Shown: piece after piece, positions 34,672 to 43,119 of the stretch
Numbering within the stretch: position 1 is the first letter of the stretch
How the letters are laid out: the number at the start of each line of letters is the position of its first letter
Origin: Stappia indica
Lineage (GTDB): Bacteria > Pseudomonadota > Alphaproteobacteria > Rhizobiales > Stappiaceae
Direction of reading: 5' to 3'
Assembly: GCF_009789575.1 (NCBI RefSeq)
Contig: NZ_CP046908.1
Span: forward strand, 4,059,001 to 4,123,000
DNA: 64,000 bases
Translations under genes and position numbers: made by a program
Notes under the pieces: model-generated
What the model was told of the DNA's origin: nothing
Database searches by the model: none
Seen by the model: the letters and a program-made list of their open reading frames with translations, nothing else

Positions 34672-36624
34672 TTACGGCGCCGTCAGCTCGTAGACGGCGA
34701 TTTCCGCCGCCCGGCCCTTGGCCCGCGCGCTGCCGAGCGGGCGGAAGGCGAAGGCTTCGTCGCCGGCAGCCACCCGCACCGCCTCGCTGGTCAGGACGGT
34801 GGTGCCGAACTCCTTGTTCATGCCCTCCAGCCGCGAGGCGACATTGATCGTGTCGCCGATGGCGGTGTACTGGCGCCGGGTCGAGGCGCCGACGCTGCCG
34901 ACGACGGCAATGCCGGTATGCAGCCCGAAGCGGGTGGCAAGCTCGGGCCGGCCGGCGGCGCGGTTGTCCTTGTTGAACGCGGCGACCGCCTCTGCCAGTT
35001 CCAGGGTGCAGCGGCAGGCGTCCGCCACATGGTCCGGGTTGCTCTCCGGCGCGTTCCACATGGCGTAGACGGAGTCCCCCAGATACTGGACGATGACGCC
35101 GTCATGCGCCTCGACGATGCGGTTGAGCAGCTCGAAATAGTCGGAGAGCAGGGCGACCACTTCCTCCGGCGCGTGCTGCTCCGAAAGGGTGGTAAAGTCG
35201 CGGATGTCGGTGAACAGGACGGTGACGTCGCGCCGCTCGGCCGAGGCCGGGTCCTGCCGCCCGGCGGCGACGACCTTGCGCACCAGCTCGCGCGGGACAT
35301 AGAGCGCGAAGCTGGCGATGGCGGTGCGGGCGGTGGCGAGCGCGCCGGCCAGCGTGTTGATCTCCGCGACCAGCGAGGAGACGAGGGGGCGGGTCTCAAG
35401 GTCGAGATCGCCGATGCGCGCGGCATCGTCCGCAAGCTGCGTCAGCGACCGGCTGACCAGGCGCGCGACGAGCAGGGCCGACAGCACGCCCATGACGATG
35501 AGGCCGAAGGAGACGATGAGGGCGCGGGCGAGCAGCAGCCGGCTTTCGGCGGTGAAGTCCGACAGCGGCGCGGCAACGGCAACGACGGTGCCGGCAAGTT
35601 CGCTCGCCCCGCGCACCGGCTCCAGCGCCAGCAGGTAGGTCTCGCCGCCGGCCTCGATCCGGTGGAGGCCGGAGACGGTGCCCGGCCCCAGCTGCGGCAG
35701 CAGCAGGGGGAGCAGCGGATCGTCGAGGCTGACGGACGTGTGGCGCGAGCGCGACGAGAGCTGCGGCAGGAGCGCTGCCATCATCTTCGGGTCGGAATGG
35801 ACGATCAGCCGGCCGGCCTCGTCGAAGACGTAGCCGCTCGCCCGCGGCGACACCGCCTCGCGCGACAAGAGGTCGCTGAGGGTCTGCAGCAGCAGGTCGG
35901 CGCCGACCACCGCGCCCGGCTCGTCGGGAGCCTCGACGGCGATGGTGAGGCCGAGCTCGCCGGTGGTCGCCATCGTGTAGGGCCCGACGGTGACGGGCCG
36001 GCCGCGCGCCGAGATCGCCGCCCGGTACCAGGGCCGGCGGCGCGGATCGAAGCGGGTGACGCCCTCTTCGCGGCGGGAAATCTCGCGCCCGTCGGCGGTG
36101 AGAAAGCGCCAGGCGGAGCGGCGGGTGCCGTCCTCGCCGGGCAAGATGGTGCGCACCGCGTGGTCGGTGCCCTGAGGCGCCTCAAGCGCTGCATGCCAGG
36201 CCGCAGTGTCGCCGACGCCATGCAGGAAGCTGCCGTCGGCACGGGCGGCATAGAGCCCGTCGATATGCGGCGAGGTGTCGAGAACCCGGTCGAGGAACAG
36301 CGCCTTGCCGGCCATGTCGCCGGTGGGATCCTCCAGCAGCGTGTCGGCGGCGGCGGCCAGCATCACGGCGGTGAGCCCGTCGTTGAACACCGCCTCGTAC
36401 TGGGCGGCGACGCGCCGGCCGAGCAGGCTCATGCGCTCGCTCGCCGCCGAGGTGGCGAGGCGGGTGCCCTGGTCGTGGGCGAGCCAGGTGAGCGGCAGCG
36501 AGATGCCGAGCAGCAGGGCGACGATCACGGTGCTGAGATGGACGCGCAGCGGCCGCGCCCAGTCGCGCCGCCGCACATCGCGTGCCGACAGCTCCGGCGC
36601 TGCCCTGTCCCTTTCCCCCGTCAC
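34672..36624 (-). CDS. membrane class III adenylate/guanylate cyclase with Cache sensor
   Basis: This 650-residue protein has a first membrane helix (about 30-50), a periplasmic double-Cache-type sensor region (about 55-350, with DPRRRPWYRAA), a second helix (about 360-390), a HAMP-like linker and a C-terminal cyclase domain (about 455-650). The metal aspartates are in VLFTDIRDFT and LGDSVYA, and the transition-state residues are in GDTINVASRLE. The base-reading lysine common in adenylate cyclases (IxKxxGD) is replaced by glutamine in IVQYLGD, so substrate preference is open. It ends 11 bases from the convergent channel gene. Confidence 0.85.
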   Translation of the reverse strand: MTGERDRAAPELSARDVRRRDWARPLRVHLSTVIVALLLGISLPLTWLAHDQGTRLATSAASERMSLLGRRVAAQYEAVFNDGLTAVMLAAAADTLLEDPTGDMAGKALFLDRVLDTSPHIDGLYAARADGSFLHGVGDTAAWHAALEAPQGTDHAVRTILPGEDGTRRSAWRFLTADGREISRREEGVTRFDPRRRPWYRAAISARGRPVTVGPYTMATTGELGLTIAVEAPDEPGAVVGADLLLQTLSDLLSREAVSPRASGYVFDEAGRLIVHSDPKMMAALLPQLSSRSRHTSVSLDDPLLPLLLPQLGPGTVSGLHRIEAGGETYLLALEPVRGASELAGTVVAVAAPLSDFTAESRLLLARALIVSFGLIVMGVLSALLVARLVSRSLTQLADDAARIGDLDLETRPLVSSLVAEINTLAGALATARTAIASFALYVPRELVRKVVAAGRQDPASAERRDVTVLFTDIRDFTTLSEQHAPEEVVALLSDYFELLNRIVEAHDGVIVQYLGDSVYAMWNAPESNPDHVADACRCTLELAEAVAAFNKDNRAAGRPELATRFGLHTGIAVVGSVGASTRRQYTAIGDTINVASRLEGMNKEFGTTVLTSEAVRVAAGDEAFAFRPLGSARAKGRAAEIAVYELTAP

Positions 36625-36804
36625 GTTACGTCAGCCTCCCCGCCCGCTTGCCGGCCCGCCGGAATCACCGGCGCGCCTCGCGCGCGATGCTAGCACGGCG
36701 GTTGCCGGGAGGGGCGGCGTTTGACGGGGGAGGCTTGCGGCGAGCCGGGGGGGGCGGTTGCGCGGTAGCGCTCAGGCATGGGACCGGCGCCGTGCCTCCC
36801 CGGT

Positions 36805-37106
36805 CCCGGGTCGCGGCTTCGCCTTGCCCGGAATGACGCCAGGGAGAGGGTGGGGCCACAAACATCCGCTGAGGGTGCCAATGGGTTCCGGCTCTGCGCT
36901 GCGCTTGCCCGGGATGACGTCCGAGGAGGAGGGACCGCCTCACATTCCCACCGAGGTCACCCCGGACGAGCAACGCGAGATCCGGGGGCTATTGGCTGCC
37001 AGAGCGGTGGTGAGGACACGCCCGCGCGAACCCCACCCACCGAGGTCACCCCGGCCGCAGGCGAAGCCGGAGAGCCGGGGGCCATTCGTTGCCAGAGCGG
37101 CGGTGA
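36805..37106. repeat. cluster of four palindromic intergenic repeats
   Basis: Two copies of one element (about 36805-36838 and 36886-36919, each ending GCCCGG(A/G)ATGACG) face two longer copies of a related element in the opposite sense (about 36948-37014 and 37036-37106, each starting CCACCGAGGTCACCCCGG). Each can fold into a hairpin. They fill the noncoding gap between the cyclase and dcd. Such REP-like units are widespread in alphaproteobacterial intergenic DNA. Confidence 0.75.
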
Positions 37107-37161
37107 GCGCGCGCGGGTCCTCCCGCGTCTTCCCGTGCACCCTCCCTTGCCTTCGTCCGCC

Positions 37162-38253
37162 TCAGCGGAAATGCTTCGACAGCTTCAGGCCCTGGCCCTG
37201 GTAGTTGGAGCCGATGCCCTCGCCGTAGAGCGTCGCCGGGCGGGCGAGCATGTGCTCGTAGACCAGCCGGCCGACCGTCTGGCCGTGCTCGACGATGAAG
37301 GGCACCTCGTGCGAGCGCACCTCCAGCACGGCGCGCGAGCCGCCGCCGCCGATCTCCGAATGGCCGAAGCCGGGGTCGAAGAAGCCGGCATAGTGGACGC
37401 GGAACTCGCCGACCAGCGGGTCGAAGGGCACCATCTCGGCGGCATAGAGCGGGGGCACATGCACCGCCTCGCGCGAGACGAGAATGTAGAACTCGTTGGG
37501 ATCGAGGATCAGGTCGCGGCCGCCGCGATTGACGATCGGCTCCCAGAAGTCGAGCGGGTCCTGCCCGGCGCGCAGGTCCATGTCGATGACGCCGGTATGG
37601 CGCTTGCCGCGATAGCCGATCAGGCTGCCTTCGCCCGCGCCCTCAAGATCGATGGTCAGGTGCACGCCGCCGCCGATGGTCGCCTCGCCGCCCGAGACGA
37701 GGCCGTGCCGCGCGTGGACCAGGGAAAGGGCCGCATCGTCCAGCACCGGCTGGCCGCGGCGGAAGCGGATCTGCGACAGGCGCGAGCCCTCGCGCACCAG
37801 CACCGGGAAGGTGCGCGGGCTGATCTCCGCATAGAGCGGGCCGCGATAGCCGGCCGGCACCGTGTCGAAGGCGCGGCCCTCGTCGGTGATCACCCGCGTG
37901 AACACGTCGAGGCGGCCGGTCGAGCTCTTCGGATTGGTGGTGGCGGAGACGTCCTGCGGCAGCGCCAGCGTCTCCATCAGCGGCACGATGTAGACGCACC
38001 CCGTTTCCAGCACCGCGCCGCGCGTCAGGTCGAAAGCATGCAGCTTCAGCCGGTCGAGCTTTTCCATCACCCTGGCGCCGGCACCCGGCAGGAAGCTGGC
38101 GCGCACCCGGTAGGCGAGCGGCCCGAGCCGCAGGTCGAGGCTCGCCGGCTGGATCTGGTCATCGTCCGGACGGCGCGGCGCACCGATCTCGCCGCGCTCG
38201 AACATCTCGGCGACGGCCTGCGCCGGCAAAATGCCGTGGTCGGCTGCGGTCAT
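37162..38253 (-). CDS. dcd: 2'-deoxycytidine 5'-triphosphate deaminase (two-domain type)
   Basis: This 363-residue enzyme deaminates dCTP to dUTP for thymidylate synthesis. It is about twice the length of E. coli Dcd and shows two dUTPase-like folds in tandem. The first half has QPASLDLRLG and ATTNPKSSTGRLDVFTRV. The second half has LDPNEFYILVSRE and ends with AGFFDPGFGHSE and the flexible tail NYQGQGLKLSKHFR. The double form is typical of alphaproteobacteria. It stands alone, bounded by the repeat cluster downstream. Confidence 0.9.
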   Translation of the reverse strand: MTAADHGILPAQAVAEMFERGEIGAPRRPDDDQIQPASLDLRLGPLAYRVRASFLPGAGARVMEKLDRLKLHAFDLTRGAVLETGCVYIVPLMETLALPQDVSATTNPKSSTGRLDVFTRVITDEGRAFDTVPAGYRGPLYAEISPRTFPVLVREGSRLSQIRFRRGQPVLDDAALSLVHARHGLVSGGEATIGGGVHLTIDLEGAGEGSLIGYRGKRHTGVIDMDLRAGQDPLDFWEPIVNRGGRDLILDPNEFYILVSREAVHVPPLYAAEMVPFDPLVGEFRVHYAGFFDPGFGHSEIGGGGSRAVLEVRSHEVPFIVEHGQTVGRLVYEHMLARPATLYGEGIGSNYQGQGLKLSKHFR

Positions 38254-38383
38254 TCTCGGGTTCCTCGTTTGCCTGTTTCGCCGTGATTAACAAAGCAGAC
38301 CCCCATTGGCCAACGGGATTTGCATGGGGCGGCGCCGCCAGAGCGGATGCGGGCGCGGCCCCGGCGTCCGCAATGGCCCGTAT

Positions 38384-38410
38384 TGACGTAATTTTAGAAT
38401 ATACTAATAT
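38384..38410 (+). promoter_or_regulatory. AT-rich promoter/operator of the DUF2892-RND operon
   Basis: TTGACG at 38384-38389 is followed by a very AT-rich stretch that includes a small palindrome AATAT-ACTA-ATATT and a -10-like TAATAT. The surroundings are GC-rich, so it stands out. ArsR repressors of the BigR/SqrR group bind AT-rich palindromes before DUF2892 genes in related bacteria; that link is inference. Confidence 0.5.
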
Positions 38411-38443
38411 TTGAACAGATACAGACCTCAGGAGGCTTATCCA

Positions 38444-38644
38444 ATGACCCTCGACCGTGCCGTTCTCGCCTTTGCCGGCGCCATGACGCTTCTGTCCGTG
38501 GTGCTGACGCTCACCGTTTCGCCGCTCTTCGTCTGGTTCACCGTGTTCATCGGTGTCAACATGCTGCAGGCCGCCTTTACCGGCTTCTGCCCGGCGGCGA
38601 TGATTTTCCGCCGTCTCGGCATCGCGCCGGGAACGGCGTTCTGA
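38444..38644 (+). CDS. DUF2892 (YgaP-like) inner membrane protein
   Basis: This 66-residue protein consists mainly of two membrane helices (about 8-28 and 30-50) followed by the conserved GFCPAAMIFRRLG. This Cys-Pro motif is the mark of the DUF2892/YgaP transmembrane family. Many members accompany sulfur or sulfide-response genes such as rhodaneses. A perfect AGGAGG at 38430-38435 precedes the ATG. It is 11 bases upstream of the efflux adaptor and is clearly the first gene of that operon. Confidence 0.85.
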   Translation: MTLDRAVLAFAGAMTLLSVVLTLTVSPLFVWFTVFIGVNMLQAAFTGFCPAAMIFRRLGIAPGTAF

Positions 38645-38655
38645 CGGAGACCGCG

Positions 38656-39630
38656 ATGACCCTGCGTGCCGCAGTTCTGGCAGTCTCGGCCCTCGCCCTT
38701 GCGGGGCCGGCGCTGTCGGCGGAGACCCTGACCGTGGAACCCCGCACCGTGACCGAATGGAAAGCCGTGTTCGGCCAGGTCCAGTCGCGGGACGAGGTGC
38801 CTGCGCGCGCCCGCATCGGCGGCACCATCGCCGAGCTGGAGGTGGAGGAGGGCGACAGCGTGCGCGCCGGCGAGCGCATCGCCACGGTGACCGACGAGAA
38901 GATCGCCTTCCAGGTGGCAGCCCTGGATGCACGGCTACGCGCACTGCAGAGCCAGCTGGAAAACGCCGAGGCCGAGCTTGCCCGCGCCCAAACCCTGGTC
39001 GAGCGCGGCGTCGTCACCCGCCAGCGGCTGGAGCAGCTGGCGACCTCCGCAGACGTCACCCGCAACCAGATCGCCGCCGCCCGCGCCGAACGCTCCGTCG
39101 TCGTGCGCCAGGGCGAGGAGGGCGAGGTGCTGGCCCCGGCCGACGGGCGCGTGCTCACCGTTCCGGTGACGCGCGGCGCGGTGATCATGGCTGGCGAGAC
39201 CGTCGCGGTGCTGGGCAGCGGCGGCACCTTCCTGCGCCTTGCCATCCCCGAGCGCCATGCGGCCAGCCTCAAGGACGGGGCGGCCATCGAGATCGGCGCC
39301 GACGGGGCGACGACGACCGGCCGGCTCGCCAAGGTCTATCCGCAGATCCAGGCCGGGCGGGTGATCGCCGATGTCGAGGTCGAGCGGCTCGACACCGATT
39401 TCGTCAATGCCCGCGTGCTGGTGCGCGTGCCGGTCGGCGAGCGGCAGGCGATCCTGCTTCCCGCCGCGGCCGTGACCACCCGCGCCGGCCTCGATTTCGT
39501 TGACGTAAGCGGCAGCAGCGGCCCGTCGATGCGCACCGTGCTGACCGGCGGCACCGTCCGCATCGACGGCGAGGCCTTTACGGAAATCCTCTCGGGGCTT
39601 GCGCCCGGCGACGAGGTGCTTGTCCCATGA
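38656..39630 (+). CDS. RND efflux periplasmic adaptor subunit
   Basis: This 324-residue protein has a cleavable signal peptide (about 21 residues ending ALSA). The membrane-fusion plan follows: a lipoyl-like half GQVQSRDEVPARARIGG, a shorter helical hairpin (about 90-150) and the returning half EGEVLAPADGRVLTV, then beta-barrel domains. It is smaller than the adaptor at 11597 and lacks its membrane anchor. The last four bases overlap the permease start (ATGA), so they are coupled. The substrate is unknown; the leading DUF2892 gene points to a sulfur-related stress, by inference. Confidence 0.87.
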   Translation: MTLRAAVLAVSALALAGPALSAETLTVEPRTVTEWKAVFGQVQSRDEVPARARIGGTIAELEVEEGDSVRAGERIATVTDEKIAFQVAALDARLRALQSQLENAEAELARAQTLVERGVVTRQRLEQLATSADVTRNQIAAARAERSVVVRQGEEGEVLAPADGRVLTVPVTRGAVIMAGETVAVLGSGGTFLRLAIPERHAASLKDGAAIEIGADGATTTGRLAKVYPQIQAGRVIADVEVERLDTDFVNARVLVRVPVGERQAILLPAAAVTTRAGLDFVDVSGSSGPSMRTVLTGGTVRIDGEAFTEILSGLAPGDEVLVP

Positions 39631-42600
39631 CCACGCCAACCGGCGGGGGGCTCGGCATTGCCGGCGGGCTCACCCGCGCCTTCATTTCCTCGCCCCTGAC
39701 GCCGCTGTTCCTGCTCGCCTCGCTGGCGCTCGGGCTGATCGCCCTTGTCAGCCTGCCGCGCGAGGAGGAGCCGCAGATCTCCGTGCCGATGGTCGACATC
39801 CATGTCGATGCGAGCGGCCTCAGGGCCATGGACGCGGTGAAGCTCGTCACCGAGCCGCTGGAGACCATCGTCAAGGGCATCGACGGGGTCGAGCACGTCT
39901 ATTCGCAGACCCGCGACGACGGCGTGCTGGTCACCGCGCGCTTCCTGGTCGGCACCTCGTCGGATGCGGCGGTGCTGCGCGTGCACGACAAGATCCGCGC
40001 CAACATGGACCGCATTCCGGTCGGCATTCCCGAGCCGCTGGTCGTCGGGCGCGGCATCGACGATGTCGCCATCGTCTCGCTGACGCTCACGCCGGCACCA
40101 GGGACGGGAGACGCGATCACCCCGGCCGAGCTGACGCGCATTGCCCGCGAGCTGCAGGTGGAAGTGTCGAAGGTCGGCAATGTCGGCCTCACCTATCTCG
40201 TCGGCGCGGTCGGCGAGGAACTGCGCATCAGCCCCGATCCCGAGCGGCTGGCGCTGAACGGCGTCACGCTGCAGCAGCTTGCCGGCAAGGTCGGCGGCGC
40301 CAACCGGTCCTTCCCCAGCGGCCGGGTGCGCGCGCTGCAGGACGGTACCGCGCGCGACGTGACGCTGGTCGCCGGCGAGACGCTGGCCAGCCCGGACGAG
40401 ATCGGCAATCTGGTGCTGACCACCCGCGACGGCCGCCCGGTCTATGTGCGCGACGTCGCCGACATCGCCTTCATTTCGCAAAGCGACGCGATCTCGTCGA
40501 TGCACCAGGGCGGAGAAGCGAGCCGCGTGCCGGCGGTGACGCTGGCGGTCGCCAAGCGCGCCGGGGCCAATGCGGTCACCGTCGCCGAGGCGGTGCTGCA
40601 CCGGGTCGAGGCGCTGGAAGGAACGCTGGTTCCCTCCTCCATGCAGGTGACGGTGACGCGCGACTACGGCGAGACGGCGAACGAGAAGGCCAACGAGCTG
40701 CTGTTCCACCTGGGGCTGGCGACGCTCTCCATCATCGCGCTGGTGATGGCGGCGATCGGCCGGCGCGAGGCGCTGGTCGTTGCCGTGGTGATCCCGGTGA
40801 CGATCCTGCTGACGCTCTTTGCCGCCTGGGTGATGGGCTACACGCTGAACCGGGTGTCGCTGTTCGCGCTGATCTTCTCCATCGGCATTCTCGTCGATGA
40901 CGCCATCGTGGTGATCGAGAACATCGCCCGCCACTGGGGGATGGGCGACGGGCGCGACCGCCGCCAGGCCGCCATCGAGGCGGTGGCCGAGGTCGGCAAC
41001 CCGACCATCGTCGCGACGCTGACCGTCGTCACCGCCCTGCTGCCGATGCTCTTCGTCTCCGGCATGATGGGCCCCTACATGAGCCCGATCCCGGCCAATG
41101 CCTCGGCGGCGATGATCTTTTCCTTCTTCGTCGCGGTGACGGTGACGCCCTGGCTGATGCTGAAAGTCGCCGGCAAGGCGCCCGTGCATGCTGGTCACGG
41201 GGGAGGTCACGAGACAGGGCATGACGCCAATACCGGCGGCCGGCTCGGGCGTGCCTATCTGGCGGTCGCCCGGCCGCTTCTCGCCTCCAAGGCGCGCAGC
41301 TGGGCCTTCCTGCTGATCGTCGGCGCGGCGACCCTCGGCTCCATGGTGCTGTTCGCCACCCGGGACGTGACCGTCAAGCTGCTGCCCTTCGACAACAAGT
41401 CGGAGCTCTCCGTCGCCGTCGACCTGCCGGAGGGCAGCACGGTGGAACAGACGGATGCGGTGGCGCAGGCCGTTGCCCGCACCGCGATGGCGCTGCCGGA
41501 GGTGGTCTCGGCGACCACTCATGCCGGCACCGCCGCGCCCTTCGACTTCAACGGCCTGGTGCGCCACGCCTATCTGCGCCAGGAGCCGCAGCTCGGCGAC
41601 GTCGCGCTGGTGCTGGCGCCCAAGGGCGAGCGCGAGCGGGCGAGCCACGCGGTGGCGCTCGACCTGCGCCAGCGGCTTGCCGCGCTCGACGTGCCGGCCG
41701 GCACGGTGCTGAAGGTGGTGGAGCCGCCCCCCGGCCCGCCGGTGCTGGCGACGCTGCTTGCCGAGATCTACGGCCCGGACGCGCAGACGCGCCGGGCGGT
41801 GGCGGAGAAGGTGCGCGAGGCCTTCGCCTCGGTTCCCTTCATCGTCGATGTCGACGACAGCTATGGCGTGCCGGCGCCGCGCAAGCGGGTGACCGTCTCA
41901 ACCGACGAGCTCGACTTCTTCCGCGTGCAGGAAAGCGACGTCTTCGACACGCTGGGCATTCTCGGCGGCGGGCGCACGCTCGGCTATTCGCACCGGGGCG
42001 AGGGGCGGGCGCCGATCCCGATCCGGCTGGAGCGGGCGCGCGGCGACAAGGTGCTGGACGAGCGGTTCCTGGCGACCCCGATCCCGGCCGACGTGCTGCC
42101 CGGCAGCACCAGCGTCGTGGAACTGGGCGACGTGGTGAAGGTGCGCGAGGAGGTCTCCTCGCATCTCATCTTCCGCCACAACGGCCGCTTTGCCGACATG
42201 GTGACGGCGGAGCTTGCCGGCGACTTCGAGGCCCCGCTCTACGGCATGCTGGCGGTGCGCGACGCGCTCGACGCGATGGACTGGGGCGACCTGCCAAAGC
42301 CCGTCATCCGCCTCAACGGCCAGCCGGAGGACGAGAGCGCGGTGACGCTGCTGTGGGACGGCGAATGGGAGGTGACCTGGGTGACCTTCCGCGACATGGG
42401 CGCGGCCTTCATCGTCGCGCTGCTCGGCATCTACATCCTGGTGGTGGCGCAGTTCGGCTCGTTCCGCGTGCCGCTGGTGATCCTGACCCCGGTGCCGCTG
42501 ACCTTCATCGGCATCATCGGCGGCCACTGGCTGTTCGGCGCGCCGTTCTCGGCGACCTCGATGATCGGCTTCATCGCGCTTGCCGGCATCATCGTGCGCA

Positions 42601-42857
42601 ACTCGATCCTCTTGGTCGACTTCATCCGCCATGCGCACAGGCCCGACCAGCCCTTGATCGAGGTGCTGCTGGAGGCCGGGGCGATCCGCTTCAAGCCGAT
42701 CTTGCTCACCGCGCTGGCGGCGATGATCGGCGCGGCGGTGATCCTGACCGATCCGATCTTCCAGGGCCTGGCGATCTCGCTGCTGTTCGGCCTCGCCTCC
42801 TCGACGCTGCTCACCGTGCTGGTGATCCCGGCGATCTACCGGGTGCTGCGCACGTAA
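39627..42857 (+). CDS. RND family efflux permease
   Basis: This 1076-residue inner-membrane pump partners with the adaptor before it. The first helix is near residues 25-45. The helix-4 aspartate pair is in GILVDDAIVVIENIARH, and the second half has GIIVRNSILLVDFIRHA. A His/Gly-rich stretch (HAGHGGGHETGHD, about 520-535) lies between the first helix bundle and the second half, and could bind metal. It resembles the AcrB-like group found with DUF2892 genes. No outer-membrane protein follows; the next gene is metZ with its own promoter. Confidence 0.88.
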   Translation: MTTPTGGGLGIAGGLTRAFISSPLTPLFLLASLALGLIALVSLPREEEPQISVPMVDIHVDASGLRAMDAVKLVTEPLETIVKGIDGVEHVYSQTRDDGVLVTARFLVGTSSDAAVLRVHDKIRANMDRIPVGIPEPLVVGRGIDDVAIVSLTLTPAPGTGDAITPAELTRIARELQVEVSKVGNVGLTYLVGAVGEELRISPDPERLALNGVTLQQLAGKVGGANRSFPSGRVRALQDGTARDVTLVAGETLASPDEIGNLVLTTRDGRPVYVRDVADIAFISQSDAISSMHQGGEASRVPAVTLAVAKRAGANAVTVAEAVLHRVEALEGTLVPSSMQVTVTRDYGETANEKANELLFHLGLATLSIIALVMAAIGRREALVVAVVIPVTILLTLFAAWVMGYTLNRVSLFALIFSIGILVDDAIVVIENIARHWGMGDGRDRRQAAIEAVAEVGNPTIVATLTVVTALLPMLFVSGMMGPYMSPIPANASAAMIFSFFVAVTVTPWLMLKVAGKAPVHAGHGGGHETGHDANTGGRLGRAYLAVARPLLASKARSWAFLLIVGAATLGSMVLFATRDVTVKLLPFDNKSELSVAVDLPEGSTVEQTDAVAQAVARTAMALPEVVSATTHAGTAAPFDFNGLVRHAYLRQEPQLGDVALVLAPKGERERASHAVALDLRQRLAALDVPAGTVLKVVEPPPGPPVLATLLAEIYGPDAQTRRAVAEKVREAFASVPFIVDVDDSYGVPAPRKRVTVSTDELDFFRVQESDVFDTLGILGGGRTLGYSHRGEGRAPIPIRLERARGDKVLDERFLATPIPADVLPGSTSVVELGDVVKVREEVSSHLIFRHNGRFADMVTAELAGDFEAPLYGMLAVRDALDAMDWGDLPKPVIRLNGQPEDESAVTLLWDGEWEVTWVTFRDMGAAFIVALLGIYILVVAQFGSFRVPLVILTPVPLTFIGIIGGHWLFGAPFSATSMIGFIALAGIIVRNSILLVDFIRHAHRPDQPLIEVLLEAGAIRFKPILLTALAAMIGAAVILTDPIFQGLAISLLFGLASSTLLTVLVIPAIYRVLRT

Positions 42858-42964
42858 AGCGGGGCGGGGAGAGGGCGGCGCGGTAGCGGCAACCGGCGCT
42901 CGGGTTCCTGCAAGGTTTCGCAAGATGTCGAGAACAATGAAACAAGATCCTTGCGCAAGGAACG

Positions 42965-42992
42965 TTGACGCGGCTTGCACCGTGGACTATCA
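42965..42992 (+). promoter_or_regulatory. metZ promoter
   Basis: TTGACG (42965-42970) and CTATCA (42987-42992) are 16 bases apart, close to the alphaproteobacterial sigma-70 consensus. Transcription would begin near 42999, just ahead of the riboswitch. Confidence 0.6.
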
Positions 42993-43005
42993 GGATCGTC
43001 AGATT

Positions 43006-43057
43006 CCGTGGTGATTTGAGCCGGCCGGCTTGCAGCCACGTTAAACAAGTCGCTAAA
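43006..43057 (+). ncRNA. SAM-II riboswitch
   Basis: The sequence matches the compact SAM-II aptamer: CCGTGGTGATTTGAGCC, then the paired CCGGCTTGCAGCCACG, the conserved TTAAA, and finally AAGTCGCTAAA, which folds back to make the pseudoknot. SAM-II binds S-adenosylmethionine and lowers expression of methionine genes in alphaproteobacteria. It lies directly before metZ, the expected target. Confidence 0.92.
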
Positions 43058-43074
43058 CAGGCCGGGTTGCAAAG

Positions 43075-43103
43075 ACCCCGGCCCATTTACGGCCGGGGTT
43101 TTT
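43075..43103 (+). terminator. Rho-independent terminator between the riboswitch and metZ
   Basis: CCCCGGCC (43076-43083) pairs with GGCCGGGG (43091-43098), followed by five T residues at 43099-43103. An upstream GGCCGGGT at 43060-43067 can pair with the left arm instead, so a terminator/antiterminator switch is possible. It lies 17 bases before the metZ start. Confidence 0.82.
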
Positions 43104-43119
43104 GCATTTGGAGAACGGC

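Noticed and set aside
36805-37106. A CRISPR array
   Set aside because: There are only four imperfect, partly inverted units with no regular spacers and no cas genes.
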